DNA of 64,000 nt, taken from the NCBI GenBank assembly GCA_965112735.1, contig OZ218962.1:3224001-3288000 (forward strand), read 5' to 3'. The notes under the pieces were generated by a model, which was not told where the DNA came from, did not search any database, and saw only the letters and a list, made by a program, of their open reading frames with translations. Of the stretch, positions 37,212-62,900 are shown piece by piece; within the stretch, counting starts at the first letter, position 1; each line of letters opens with the position of its first letter. Source of the stretch: Phaeosaccion multiseriatum. Taxonomy: Eukaryota > Ochrophyta, other classes. A program made the translations under genes and the position numbers.

Positions 37212-40200
37212 CAGCAGGGAGGGAAGGAGGGATGCTCGTGGCCCTCCTTTCGAGTGTGAGGGAATCCCTCGTGGCGGGGCTTTGTACTTCGGGCTGGGCC
37301 TCTGCTTCTCGTGCACCACCCAACCTAGGCCCGCTGGGAGAAACTCCTGCTCAATGTATGACGTCAAGGAAAGTTGACTCCCTCCCTCCCCCCCTCCGTC
37401 CCTCCCTCACTGTTGCGTCCCTGCGCCGTGTAGATACTCGGAGAGCGGCAGGTACCTGGTGGCGGCCCTGGGGGATGGCACCCTACAGGCCATCAACACC
37501 TCCGATGGCTCCCTGTTACCCAAGCAGGCGCAGGCAGGGCCCAATGAGGGCAAGGATGGGGAGCCCACGCCGAAGCGACACCCCATGGCCACGGCCCAGG
37601 CGCAGCACTTGCTGGATGTCAATGGCGTGTCACCCCTGGGTCGCCTTCCCTGCACGTGCCTCGACTTCCGCCCCAACCCGGACGGAACCAGGACGGCGAA
37701 CGTGCTGGCGGCGGGGAGGGCCGAGTAAGTCAGTGAATGTGCCTCTTGCTGCCGTATGTATGTTGGGAACCTTACGTGCTGACTGCGAGAGCGTCAGGGA
37801 GTGGCAGAGGGACTCCCGCTCGGGGTGGTTGCATGTACGTCCTGTTCTGTGAAGCGCTGTCCTCTCTGCTGGCGCAATTGCTCCCTTCCGCCCGCTAACT
37901 TGTGTGCGTTTGTTTGATTGTGTATGTGTGTGTGCGTGTGTGTGTGTGTGCGGCTGTGCGGTCAGTGGGGAGATGGAGCTGTGGCACGTGCCGTCCAACA
38001 AGACGCTCCACACCACGCAGGTGTACAGGAGTAGCGGTGAGTGAGTGAGTGAGGGAGGAAGGGAGGAAGGGCGGAAGGGAGGCCGAGCCCCCTCTCCTCG
38101 CTGCCCTCCCCTCACGAACGGTCCGCGATCGCTCCTCGAAATGGCCCCACGCACCCCCCCCGCTTGTCTTCAGAGTCCGAGGAGCGAGTGCAACTGCTAA
38201 GCCTGGCCTGGGCGAGGGACGCTTCACAGATGGCGGTGGGGGGGGATGATGGCATCGTGCGCCTGCTCGACGGGGAGGTAAGGGCAGAGTAGAGGCATAA
38301 GGGGCATAGGGGGCATAAAGACATTAGACAGTAGAGGCGTATGGGCATTAGACAGTAGAGGCGTATGGGCATTAGACAACAGAGGCGTATGGGCATTAGA
38401 CAGTAGAGGCGTATGGGCGTTAGACAGTAGAGGCGTATGGGCATTAGACAGTAGAGGCGTATGGGCGTAAGACAACAGAGGCGTATGACTCAGAGCATCA
38501 CCCACTCCAGTGCTCAGTGCTCAGTGCTTGTGAGGGCTTAAGCGCTAGGGTTAGGGTAGGGCTCGAGTGTCCCTTTGTGCCGAGGGCTCATCAGGCCGGG
38601 CTCTTAGGGTTAGGCTAACTCGAGCATTGACGACCGCCTCCATCCACCCATTGTGTGACGTCACCCCCGCCCCCCGCCGGGCCTGTCCTCCCTCAGACGC
38701 TGGAGGAGGCAGGGCAGCTGAAGGCGGGGCGGGGGAGGGGAAGCATCTCGGGGGGGGGCAACCCCGGACACTCCTCGCGCGTGTTCTCCGTCAAGTACTT
38801 CCCCGAGGGGGGCGGCGCGTCGCAACTCGCCTCTGCAGGATGGGACAACTGCGTGCACGTGAGTTTGAGTTTGAGTTTGCAGCGCTGTGAGAAGTTCGTT
38901 AGTTAGTACGGCAGTGAGGTATTAGCACAGGCACACACAGGCAGCTTCGCAGAGCATCATCGCGTGGCCGTGCAGCGCCGCTGGGAAGCGTCCCCTTCAA
39001 AGTCCTGCCCGCCGAACGCCTTTGTCTCCTCCCCCCCTACTACCTACTAACATGGACTAACTAACAGCTGTGGGATGTGCTCTAACTAACACTCTAACTA
39101 ACAGCTGTGGGATGTGCGGCAGAGGGCCTCCACGCTCACCATCTTCGGGCCACACGTGTGCGGTGACGCACTTGACCTCTCCGACGACGGGCAAGACCTC
39201 CTCACGGGCAGCTGGAGGGAGGAGGACCAGCTGCAGGTCAGGCCAGGAGGAAGGGGGGTGTAATGCCTGGTGTCAGGGCGTCAGGGCAGTGGCGAGGAGC
39301 TGGTGGCAGGGTGGGCGGGGGCAGGCAGGCAGGCAGGCCGTCATTCAGTCATTCAGTCGGTCAGTCAGTCGGTTAGTCAGTGCATCAGTCAGTGAGACAG
39401 GCAGTGATATGCAGAAGGCCTCAGCATTGGATGTTTCCTTGTCCCCCACCCCCTGCCCATGCACTGCCATCCCCCACCCCCTGCCCATGCACTGCCATCC
39501 CCATCCCCTGCAGATTTGGGACAGGCGCACGGGCAAGCTTCGCGAAACGATCAAGTGGGGCGCGCAGATGGCAGCCGACGGGGGAAGGTCCGTGTGTCCG
39601 TGAGCCTCTGTATGTCTATGTATGCCTCTAGCATGCAGTCTCCAGCCCCTACTGCGTGCCGTCTAGTGCCATCTGAAGCATCTCTGTCCTGATCCCCCTG
39701 TATCACCAACTGCTGTGCCGCAGCGTTTCGTGCCGCCTGTACGCGGCGTGCTTCAGCCACACCAACGAGAGGGCGGCTTCGGGGATGGCAGCCGACAGCA
39801 GGTTCATCGCCGCGGGAGGGGGAGATGGAGTCAGCGAGTGCAAGGTGGGTGGGTGGGCCTTTCTTTCTCTACCCCTCTCGCTCCCTCCCTATATTCCTCC
39901 AACCTTCTCACCTCCTCCCCTCCTCCCCCTCCCTCGCCGACAATGCACCTTTCTATCTGACCATCTTACCCCTCACATGTACTTGATCTCTCTCTAACCC
40001 CTCTTACCCCTCACATGTACTTGATCTCTGTCTCTCTTACCATCTTACCCCTCTTTCTATCTGACCATCTTCTAACCCCTCACATGTACTTGATCTCTCT
40101 GTAACCCCTCACATGTACTTGATCTCTTTCTATCTGACCATCTAACCCCTCTTTCTATCTGACCATCTTCTAACCCCTCACATGTACTTGACCTCTTTCT

Positions 40201-40442
40201 ATCTGACCATCTTACCCCTCTTTCTATCTGACCATCTTCTAACCCCTCAGGTCTTCCACCACCACAAGTCCAACGCTCTCATCGGCTCTGTGCTGGGCCT
40301 GCAGGGGGGCGTCATGAGCCTTCAGTTCCACCCAGAGGGAGGCCAGAGCCTCGCCATCGGCAGCGGGGGGGGGACGGTGCACATTGTTGACATAGTGGAG
40401 AGGGACCCCGACACAGCCGCGGGGGGGATGCTCATGGCGTGA
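36764..40442 (+). CDS. WD40-repeat protein
   Basis: Nine exons (36764-37035, 37434-37724, 37966-38036, 38174-38277, 38697-38858, 39105-39236, 39514-39587, 39724-39844, 40251-40442) give 472 residues in phase. WD-type blades are seen as GRYLVAALGDGTLQAINTSD, MELWHVPSNKTLHTTQ, LAWARDASQMAVGGDDGIVR, FSVKYFPEGGGASQLASAGW with DNCVHLWDVRQR, DLSDDGQDLLTGSWREEDQL with IWDRRTGKLRETI, RFIAAGGGDGVSECKVF and SLQFHPEGGQSLAIGSGGGT. This is about one seven-bladed propeller, a scaffold for protein complexes. The first 80 residues are polar and Ser/Thr-rich. No family-specific signature lets me name it. The acceptor and first codons of exon 6 are duplicated just upstream, and introns carry several minisatellites. 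Confidence 0.85.
37140..37211. repeat. (AGT)n repeat in WD40 intron 1
   Basis: About 24 uninterrupted AGT units. Confidence 0.93.
38290..38487. repeat. 24-nt tandem repeat in WD40 intron 4
   Basis: About eight units of the type GAGGCGTATGGGCATTAGAC plus AGTA or AACA begin a few bases after the donor at 38278. Confidence 0.9.
39700..39715. repeat. Exact dispersed 16-mer next to a 3' splice site
   Basis: GTATCACCAACTGCTG lies in WD40 intron 7 and ends 8 bases before the acceptor AG at 39722-39723. Confidence 0.85.
39940..40250. repeat. Minisatellite in WD40 intron 8
   Basis: Interleaved units of TTTCTATCTGACCATCTT and CTAACCCCTCACATGTACTT end directly in the acceptor ACCCCTCAG at 40250. The motif CCCCTCA of the acceptor is repeated in every unit. 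Confidence 0.88.
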
Positions 40443-40877
40443 GGGAGGGAGGAGGGAGGGCATCGACTCGGAAAGTAGGGCAGTGCGACTCAGAAAATCG
40501 ATTGGGCAGGACGACGCTCCAAATATAGGGCAGAGGGGAGCGAGGATTCGACCCTTTTCGAGGGGAGAGGGGCTCGAGATTCAGAGTAGAGGGTCTCGAT
40601 ATTCAGAGTAGAGGGGCTCGACATAGGACATGTACACTGGAGTGTGGAGGGGGTTAACGGAGGCTCAGAGGAAATCACCTCGAGAAAATAAGACGAGCTT
40701 GCGATTGTTCTACACACAAACAAGACAATCGGGACGGCAGCAGACGGCACTGATACTGCTTGCTTTATATGCCCTGCCATTCTGCGCAGTCAAGAAGCAA
40801 ACAACAACACAGCAGGGTAGCGCGGATATCCTTCCTTCACCTCAGCCACGCTACCCTTACTTAAGGCTTGGATACCC
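40443..40877. other. Convergent intergenic region between the WD40 and ARM genes
   Basis: About 435 bases holding two 3' untranslated regions. A short direct repeat GATATTCAGAGTAGAGG-like motif occurs near 40570-40620. No gene is visible. Confidence 0.6.
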
Positions 40878-55046
<14,169 letters not shown>

Positions 55047-55471
55047 GGTGTAGCTTGTTGTCGTCTCTTTCTATGCAGGCACCTTGCTCGGACTAGAAAT
55101 GCGCACCCCGTCGGTCATGTGGTGGCTCTTGCCTACGCAATGCAGTGGTGCATGCAGACCTCTGAGCCTCTATCCCTCCTGCTTCTGTTTTTTTTCTCTC
55201 TCGCCTCCTCCTTTCCAGAAAACGTAACCGTAAAAAAGTGCCAGTTTGATAATTAAAGGGGTGGTCAAACGTGGTCAAAGTCAGCGTCAAGTGGCATTAA
55301 TACGAAGCGTCAAAAGTGCCACACAACTCCCCCCCCCCCCCAAAACACATTGGTCTATAAAATACATAAAATAAATTATCATCTATGCTCTTGGAGCAGT
55401 GGCCTGCCCTTATGGCCTGCCCTTACTGACAGCGCCCCTTCTCTCTGCCCATATGCCTCCTCTGGTTACAG
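55047..55471. other. Intergenic region between two minus-strand genes
   Basis: About 425 bases with an AT-rich patch (55360-55385, TATAAAATACATAAAATAAA) close to the kinase stop, probably its 3' end signal, and presumably the ARM gene promoter nearer 55047. Confidence 0.55.
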
Positions 55472-56900
55472 TTACAGTCGGTGCAGGATCTTCACCACCT
55501 CCTCGAAGGAGGGCCGCACATTCGGGTTCTGAGGGGGGGAGGGGGGGGCAGCAGATGGCACCATATGGCAGCAACAGGGAACGTTAGTCGCAGCACTGCT
55601 CAGCAGGGGACAGGAGAGCCTACACTTTGCTACATTCACTGCCTTACCGTGTGCCAGCAGCGCTGCATGAGCTTGGCGGTGTTGGCAGGGCACGACGAGG
55701 GGATGCGTGGACGCTCTTGGCGGTTCAGCACCGCCGCCACCACCTGGCAGTGAGCAGGGCACACAGTAGGGAACAGTCAGTCAGTCAGTCAGTCAGTCAG
55801 TCAGTCAGGCCGTGAATCAGGCGTCAGTGACTCAGGCAGCAACGAAGGGCTAGTAACTCAGTAAGTCAGTGAATCAGTACCTGCACGGGCTGCATGCCGC
55901 CGTAGGGGATTTCGCGTGTGTAAATCTCCCACAGGATGATGCCGAAGCTGAACACGTCGGCCTTCTCCGTGTAGTGCTGCGAGTTGATGACTTCTGGTGC
56001 CATCCAATGGTACGTGCCCGCCTGCCCCGTCATCTTCTCTGAGGCGGAGGTGGCTTTGAAGCGGCTCAACCCGAAGTCCGTCACCTGTCGCGGAGAGAGA
56101 GAGAGAGAGAGAGAGGTGTGTTGAGGAGACAGAGGTGAATCAACGTGCATGATGCAACCCAAGCAACACCTCCTCACAAATGGCGTACCTTGGTGACCCA
56201 ATGCTCGTCGATGAGCACGTTGAGGCTCTTGAGGTCCCTGTGGATGATGACGGGGTTTTGATTGTGCAAGTAGCGCATGCCCTCCGCAGTGTCCAGTGCC
56301 ATCCTCCGCTTGTGCACCCACTCGAGCCGTACGTCCCTGTCTGCCAGCAGGGCCATGAGGTTCCCTCTGCTGCAGTACTCCATGACGCACGTGACGGGCT
56401 GCACGGTGGTGGCCACGAGCGTGATGATGTTCTTGTGCCTGAGGCGGCGCAGGAGGGCGCACTCGGTCTTGAAGTCCTTGAGAGTCTTCTCAATGGGCCC
56501 TCCGCCGCCACCCACAAGCTTCTTCACCGCCACCTCGTTGCCCCTGGGGGGGGAGGGATCGAGAGAGGAGAGGGGAAGAGAAGAGAAGGGCTTCAGTCAT
56601 TGGGAAGGACGGGGGTGGGGCAACACGCCACATCAACTAATGCCCTGCGTCTCTTGCAAGAGCCTCTCCTCTCCTCTCCTCTCCTCTCCTCTCCTCTCCT
56701 CTCGCCTCCCTCCCTGCCTCACCTGTAGATTCCCTTGAACACGAGCGCGAACGCCCCTGCCCCAAGCACCCCTGTGAGGCGCAGCTCGGTATTGAAGTCC
56801 ACCACCCCGCCCTGCGCATGGAAGAAAGCGACGAGGTCCGTGAAGGCGGCGCGCCCCCCCGGGGTCAGGCGCTCCTTCCAGGGCTCGTGTCTGGCAGAGG

Positions 56901-56932
<32 letters not shown>

Positions 56933-59900
56933 CAGGGATGGATGGGGAAAGGGGTGAGGGGGTGAGCTTGCTGACTTGCTCTTACTGACTTGCTCGCAAG
57001 CAGCGACGGAGAGAAGACGCCATACACACGCTTTCAGGAAGGAGGTCGGAATTTGGCTTCAACACATACACACACACTCACGCTCTCTTGCATACAACAC
57101 ACGCGAAGGAAGCGAAGCTCGTACCTCGACATTTGGATGGCAAATGCGTCCTCCGCAGACAGCCCGGCCTTCTTGGCAGCGGCCACCGCCTCGCTCACAG
57201 AGTTCATTCCCTCTCTGCCGTCCGATGCCATCCCGTCCCCGCCCCCTCCCCCAGCCACAGCGGCGCCCGGGCTAGCCCTGGCCTGAGCACCCCCCTGGGG
57301 CTGAGCCTGGGCCTTTTTGGGCTTGGAGATGGCAGCCAACAGGCTCCCTCCGGAGGGGTCCGGCACCTTCCCGCGCAAGTCGTCCACCGGCAGGGCTTGG
57401 GCCGGGGCCTGCTGCTTCTCCGGCGGCTGCGGCTGCACGGGTAGTGGCTTCCTGCCTCCCTCCCGTCTGCTGCTGCTGCTGCCCTCTCTGCTACTGCTGC
57501 CCTCCCGTCTGCTACTGCTGCTGCCGTCTCTGCTGCTGCTGCCCTCTCTGCTACTGCTGCCGGCTGAGGGCTTTGCGATCTCCACGAAGGCCCCCGGGAA
57601 CCAGCCCTTCCTGCCGTTGAGCTCCCCCAGCCCCCAGCCCTTCGCGTTGACGCCCTCGGTCAGCAGGTACAATGTGTCGCCCACCTGCACAATTTGATAC
57701 GACGGAACGAGTGAGCGACTGGCAACGACACAGACGGGTGGCGCACAAAGGCAGCAAGTACAGGACAGAAGGCAGCGGAAGGGCGGCAAAGGCCAGAGAC
57801 AACAACAGACGGACAGCCCACAAGTGTCATATCGATCGAGGGGAGGGGCGCGAGAGAATGGTGCCTCCCCTCCCGTCAGTCGTCACATCCGCAGTCAGCA
57901 GCCTCCCTCCCTCCCTACCCACCTTCAAGGAGAGCTGCTCCGGCCCCTGCTGCTCATACGCGAACTTGACCACAGCCTTGATGGGCTTGGACTTGCGTGA
58001 GCTGCCATCCCTCCTCCGACTAGAACTTGAACTAGAACTACCCCCCCCGCCCCCGCTATTAGAGCCGCCGCTGCCGCCACTGCTGCCGCTGCCGCCCCTT
58101 ACCCTTTCCGCGTCCTCCCCACTCCTTCTACTGCTGCCCCCCTGGCGCTCCTGCCCCTTCTCCCTCCGCTGCTGCCCCTGCAGCTGGCGCAGATTCTCCC
58201 TGTCTTTTTCCGCCGCCTTCTTCTTGTCCCTTTCCTCCTGCGCCGCCTGTCGCTCTCTCTGCCGCTGCTCCTCCCTCGCTGCCGCCAGTTTCTGTTGTTC
58301 CGCCTCATGTTGCTGCTGCTGCCGCTCTGCCCTCTTCCTCTCCTCCTCTTGCTGCTGCTGGCGCTGCTTGTGCTCCATCTCCTGCCTTCTCTTGAGGCGC
58401 TCCGAGAGGAGGAGGCTCTCCGCCTTGAGTCCGTCTTGCAGAGAATTCCGACCTCCTGGAGAGAGAGAGTGAGTGAGTGAGACAAGGGAGAGAGAGATGA
58501 ACAAGAGGGGGGGAGAGAAAGGGACGCCCCCCCCCCCCCTCGCATGCACATACACACACACACACACCAACACCAACACACTCCCTCCCTCCCTCCGACT
58601 CACCGCCTCTGTGCGCGCCTCTCTTTGGCGGAGTGCTGCCCCCGTCTCGAGGGGGAAGGGGTGGAGGGGCCTTTCCCACTACTGCCAGCGTGCTACCGCA
58701 GCGGTCGGGGCTGTCGCCGTGATTGCTAGTGCCCTGGCCGTTGGCCCTATCCTCCAACCCTCCTCCCCGGGGGGGCAGAGGGGGTGGGGGCGAATGCGAC
58801 AAGTCCGCCCCCCTCCCTGCTGGACTCTTGAAGCCTTGCGAGAAGCCTAACCCTAACCGCGAGGGCACCGGCGGCCCTTCCACCCCCCCTCCCCCTCTCT
58901 CTGCGGTGTCGAAGCCGCTGAGAAGGTCCACCTGGGTCGGCCCGGCGGCGGCAGATGGCAGCGTATGACCCGGCCTGGGCTTGGGCGGAGGTGGCGGAGG
59001 GGGGGGTGGGTGCGCGGCGGCCACAGATGACGACGACGAAGAAGACAACAGGTCCACCGGGGGCTGATGTGCGGCTCTGCCCAAGGGCGATCCCGCTCTC
59101 TCTCCGCTTCGCTCTCTGCGGTGCTGCTGCTCCTGCATGGTTTTGTTGTAGGCCGGCGGCGGCGGGCTGGTGCTGTTGCTGGCGGCCCGCTGCCGCTGCT
59201 GTGCCACCATTTGCTGGAGCTGCTGCAGCTGCTGCTTGTCGCCGCTCCTGCCCCGCTCGGCCCTGCCCCCCCTCAGCCCCGGCACCGCCCCGTGCGCCGC
59301 AATAGTGACCGAGTTGTGCCCAGAGGCGGGTGGGATGAGCATCCAGTCGGGCGTCAGCGTCTGCGAGCCGCCGAGGTGTCGCTCTGAGCGGAACATCTCG
59401 TCCATGTCGACTCGGTCTCCCTCGTCGTCGGACACGTCGCTGAGGTCATCGATGTCGTGATCGTCCTCTGAGTCCCTCACGGCCCCGTCGCTGCCCTTTC
59501 CTCTGTCCCCCCCCTCCCCGTCCTTCGCCCCCCTCCCCCCCCCTACAGCCGCCTCATCATCGTCGTCGCTTTCTCCGAAATGGTCGGCGTCTGCCAAGTC
59601 CGCCCCCGGCACGAAGCGAGGCGAAGACGACGCCCCCCCTCCTCCTGCTCCCGCCGCTCCTCCCTCCCCTGCCAGGAGGGTGCTCCTCTGCTTGATGAGG
59701 CCGCTCATCTTCTCCTCCATCCGCAGAGAGCGCAACGCCTCCATCTTGGAGGGGGGTCTGCCCAAGCTGCTGCTGCTCCCCCTCCGCCCCGCCCGACTTC
59801 CCTCCTCGTTGCCCGCTCCGCCCTCCCTCCCTTTGCCTCTCCTGTCCCTGCCCCTGCCTCCTCTTGCCTTGACGCGTCGCCCTCCCTTCCCTTCCTCTCT

Positions 59901-62900
59901 CTCGATGGCATCGTCTGCCCCCCTCGGGTCCTGGAAGCGTTTCATGCTGCTCTCCACAGCGAGGCTGCTCCCCCCCGCCCCGGTCCCCACGGAGCCTCCC
60001 GAGCCGGCCCTCTCTGAAGGCGACCCGTCTCCCCTCGCCCTCCCGGCCACCGATGCATTCACCACCTCTGCCCAGGAAGTCGAGGTCGCTGTCGGTACCG
60101 CTGCCGAGGCTCCCTCCGCCGCCCTGGGGGTTGCCCCGCCCACCTCCCTCCCGCTCTGCAGCAGGCCTGCGATGGCCTCTTGGTTGAAGGGCGTCTCCCG
60201 GGGCAGGGAAGGCACTCGGCACAGGATGTACACCTCCGCCACACCTGGGGATGGCAGCAGACGAGGTGGAGAATGAGAGGAGGAGAAGGTGGAACGTTGC
60301 TCCTAAGCCTAACCGCCTATCCCCCCCACGCGCTTGACTGTCGCTGCAAAACGGACAAAGACACACACACACACCTGCCGCCCTGTCGTAAAAGTCTCTG
60401 AGCACCCCGAGCTGTTCGTTGTACCGCGCGATGAGCTCCACCAGCGAAGGGGAGAGCTCCCTCTGGCCGCGGCTCGCATTCGCTCCACTGTTCGTCCCGT
60501 CGAATTCCACCATGTGCATGAGCAGGCGCGTGGCGGCGTTGACGGTAACGTACGTCTCCTCCACGAGAGGCAGCAGCATGGCGCCTGCCGTGAGCCGTCC
60601 GCTGCCATCCCCCTCCTGCCTGTCGAGCACGAGCCAGGCCTGCCGCTGGGTGGCGAGCATGCTGCCCTGCAGGTCAAGCAGGCGACGTGCCACCTGGGGA
60701 GGGTGGGATGGCAGCAAACGGGGGGGGGCACACAGCAGGCACAAGGGGAGGGGGGCAGGCACGCGTTGAGAGTGGTGCGGGAGGAGTGTGTCGTTTGTGG
60801 CCCTTTGAGCAAAGCAAAACAGACCCTCCCTCCCTTCCGCCCCACACGCCTCTAACCTGCTCTGCTCTTTGGTCATCCCCGAAAACGACCCCCTCTTGCC
60901 CCTCCCCCTGCCCCTCCTCGCCCTCTGCAGCCGCAGCGGCGGGGTTGTGGCCGGAGAAAAACGCCGAGTACTCAGGGTGGTGCTGGTGGAATTGAACCTT
61001 TAGATGCAGAGGCGTATGGGGAGGGACAAGCGCAGTTTGTGAGAGGGCGAGAGAGCGGCGGCGGAATGCGAGCAAAAGGGAGCCCGTCCGTCCGCACAAC
61101 GCACACACAAAACAAACAGACACGCAGAAAGGCCGTTCCTCCGTCCCTCCGTCCCTCCGTCCCTCCGTCACCCCTCACCTTGAGTACCAGCGCCTGGGCG
61201 AATTGCCACACGAGCTGCGCGAAGAGCGGGTCCGTACTGTCCGGCCCGCAGTCCCCGCCCCCCTGGGACGAGGGCCCCTGGGGGCTGCCCCCTCCGCCCC
61301 CCTGGGCATCCCGCGCGCTCCCCGGGTGGTAGTAGGCCCCTCCCCCTCCCGAGCTCCCGGGGTCGCTGTTGTGGCCGCTTCCCCCCAGGCCGGCCGCCTG
61401 AGTCCCCCCTGCTCCCTTCCACATGTCTCCGATCTCCTGCAGCACCCCGCAGTAGGTGGAGCACTCGGCGAGGCAGTGGGGGGGGCCGTGGCGCAGCACC
61501 TTCAAGGTGGTGATGAGGGCCTTGAGGGCCACCACTGATGACTCCGCTAGGGGGCGGTACCGCAGCAGCTGAGGGGATGGCAGTGGAGTGATTTGAGTTT
61601 TAGACGCGGAGGCACTCGCGGTATTGGCGGTAGTGGGGAGTCCGAAGGGATGGCAGTGAATGGGTGGATGGGGACGCAGGTACTTGGGCTTGGCCTGCAC
61701 AGATCATGACATCATTACGTGACCTTACGTACAACGCACCTGGAAGTAAAGGGTCAGTGACAAGTCGCCCTCCCACAGCGCAGCGATTATCATGCGCAGG
61801 TACTTGGCCTTGGGCCCCCCCGGGGACCTGATGGCAGTGGATGCGGAGAGAGGATGGCAGTGGGTGGAGGCAATGAAATGAGTCCGTCCGTAGGGAGTGT
61901 CAAGTATCGAGAGAGTACAGCTCTCTACAGCAGGCCACACGCGCCCCTGTCTGCCGCGACAAGGCGACATGCTTGCACATGGCAGCAATTCAATTCAATT
62001 CAATTCCCTCCTTCTGCCCACCCGGCCGGCAGCGAAACGGTCCTTGTCCTTGCGGTGGCAAGCACTTAGTCCTTACTTATGGCCCAAGATGCCTCTGCCC
62101 TCCCTCGGGCCCTTCCTTGTGCCTCAGCGTCCTTCTCTCCGTGCTTAACTCACTCACTCACTCATTCACTCACTCACTCACTCACTCACTCACCTGCTTG
62201 TGGTCTTGAGCAGCCACAGCTTGTAGCGCTGCTCCCCCCCGAGGAGCTTGTACCACTTGGAGGCAAGCGTCTCCCCCATGCGGTTGCGCCACACCAGAGT
62301 GCCGCCCGCCCTGAGGCCATGAGGTGATGAGGCGAGTGTGTGGAGAAGACATGTGAGGTCAGGACACGCACAGACAGAGACAGACAGACAGACAGACAGG
62401 CAGACAGACAGACGGTACAGAGAGGCAGACAGACGGACAGACAGGCAGATAGACCGGCAGACAGACAGAGACAGGCAGACAGGCAGATTGACACACAGAC
62501 AGACGCCACAGAGAGGCAGACAGACAGACAGACAGCCAGACAAACAGACAGACAGATAGACCGGCAGACAGACAGATAGACAGACAGACAGACAGACAGA
62601 CCCGGCGCCCTGCATCCACCGCACCCACCTGGGCATGCTGTTGACGCCGCTCCTGCCGAGAGAGTCTCCGCTGCCCAGCGTCGGCACATCCCGCGTTGGC
62701 GTCAGCCCCCCCCCGCCGGGGTACTGTTGCTGCCCATATGACTCTCCGAGGGGGCTCGGCGCGCGCTCGCTGCCGGTGCGCACCGTCTGGAAGTCTACGG
62801 CCTGCCCCTGCCCATATGCCTGCTGCAGCTCCTTGGCCCCGTTGCCCCTCCCATCCCCGCCGCCTTTGGGGAAGTGAAAGGCCTTCTCCTCGTCCTTGTA

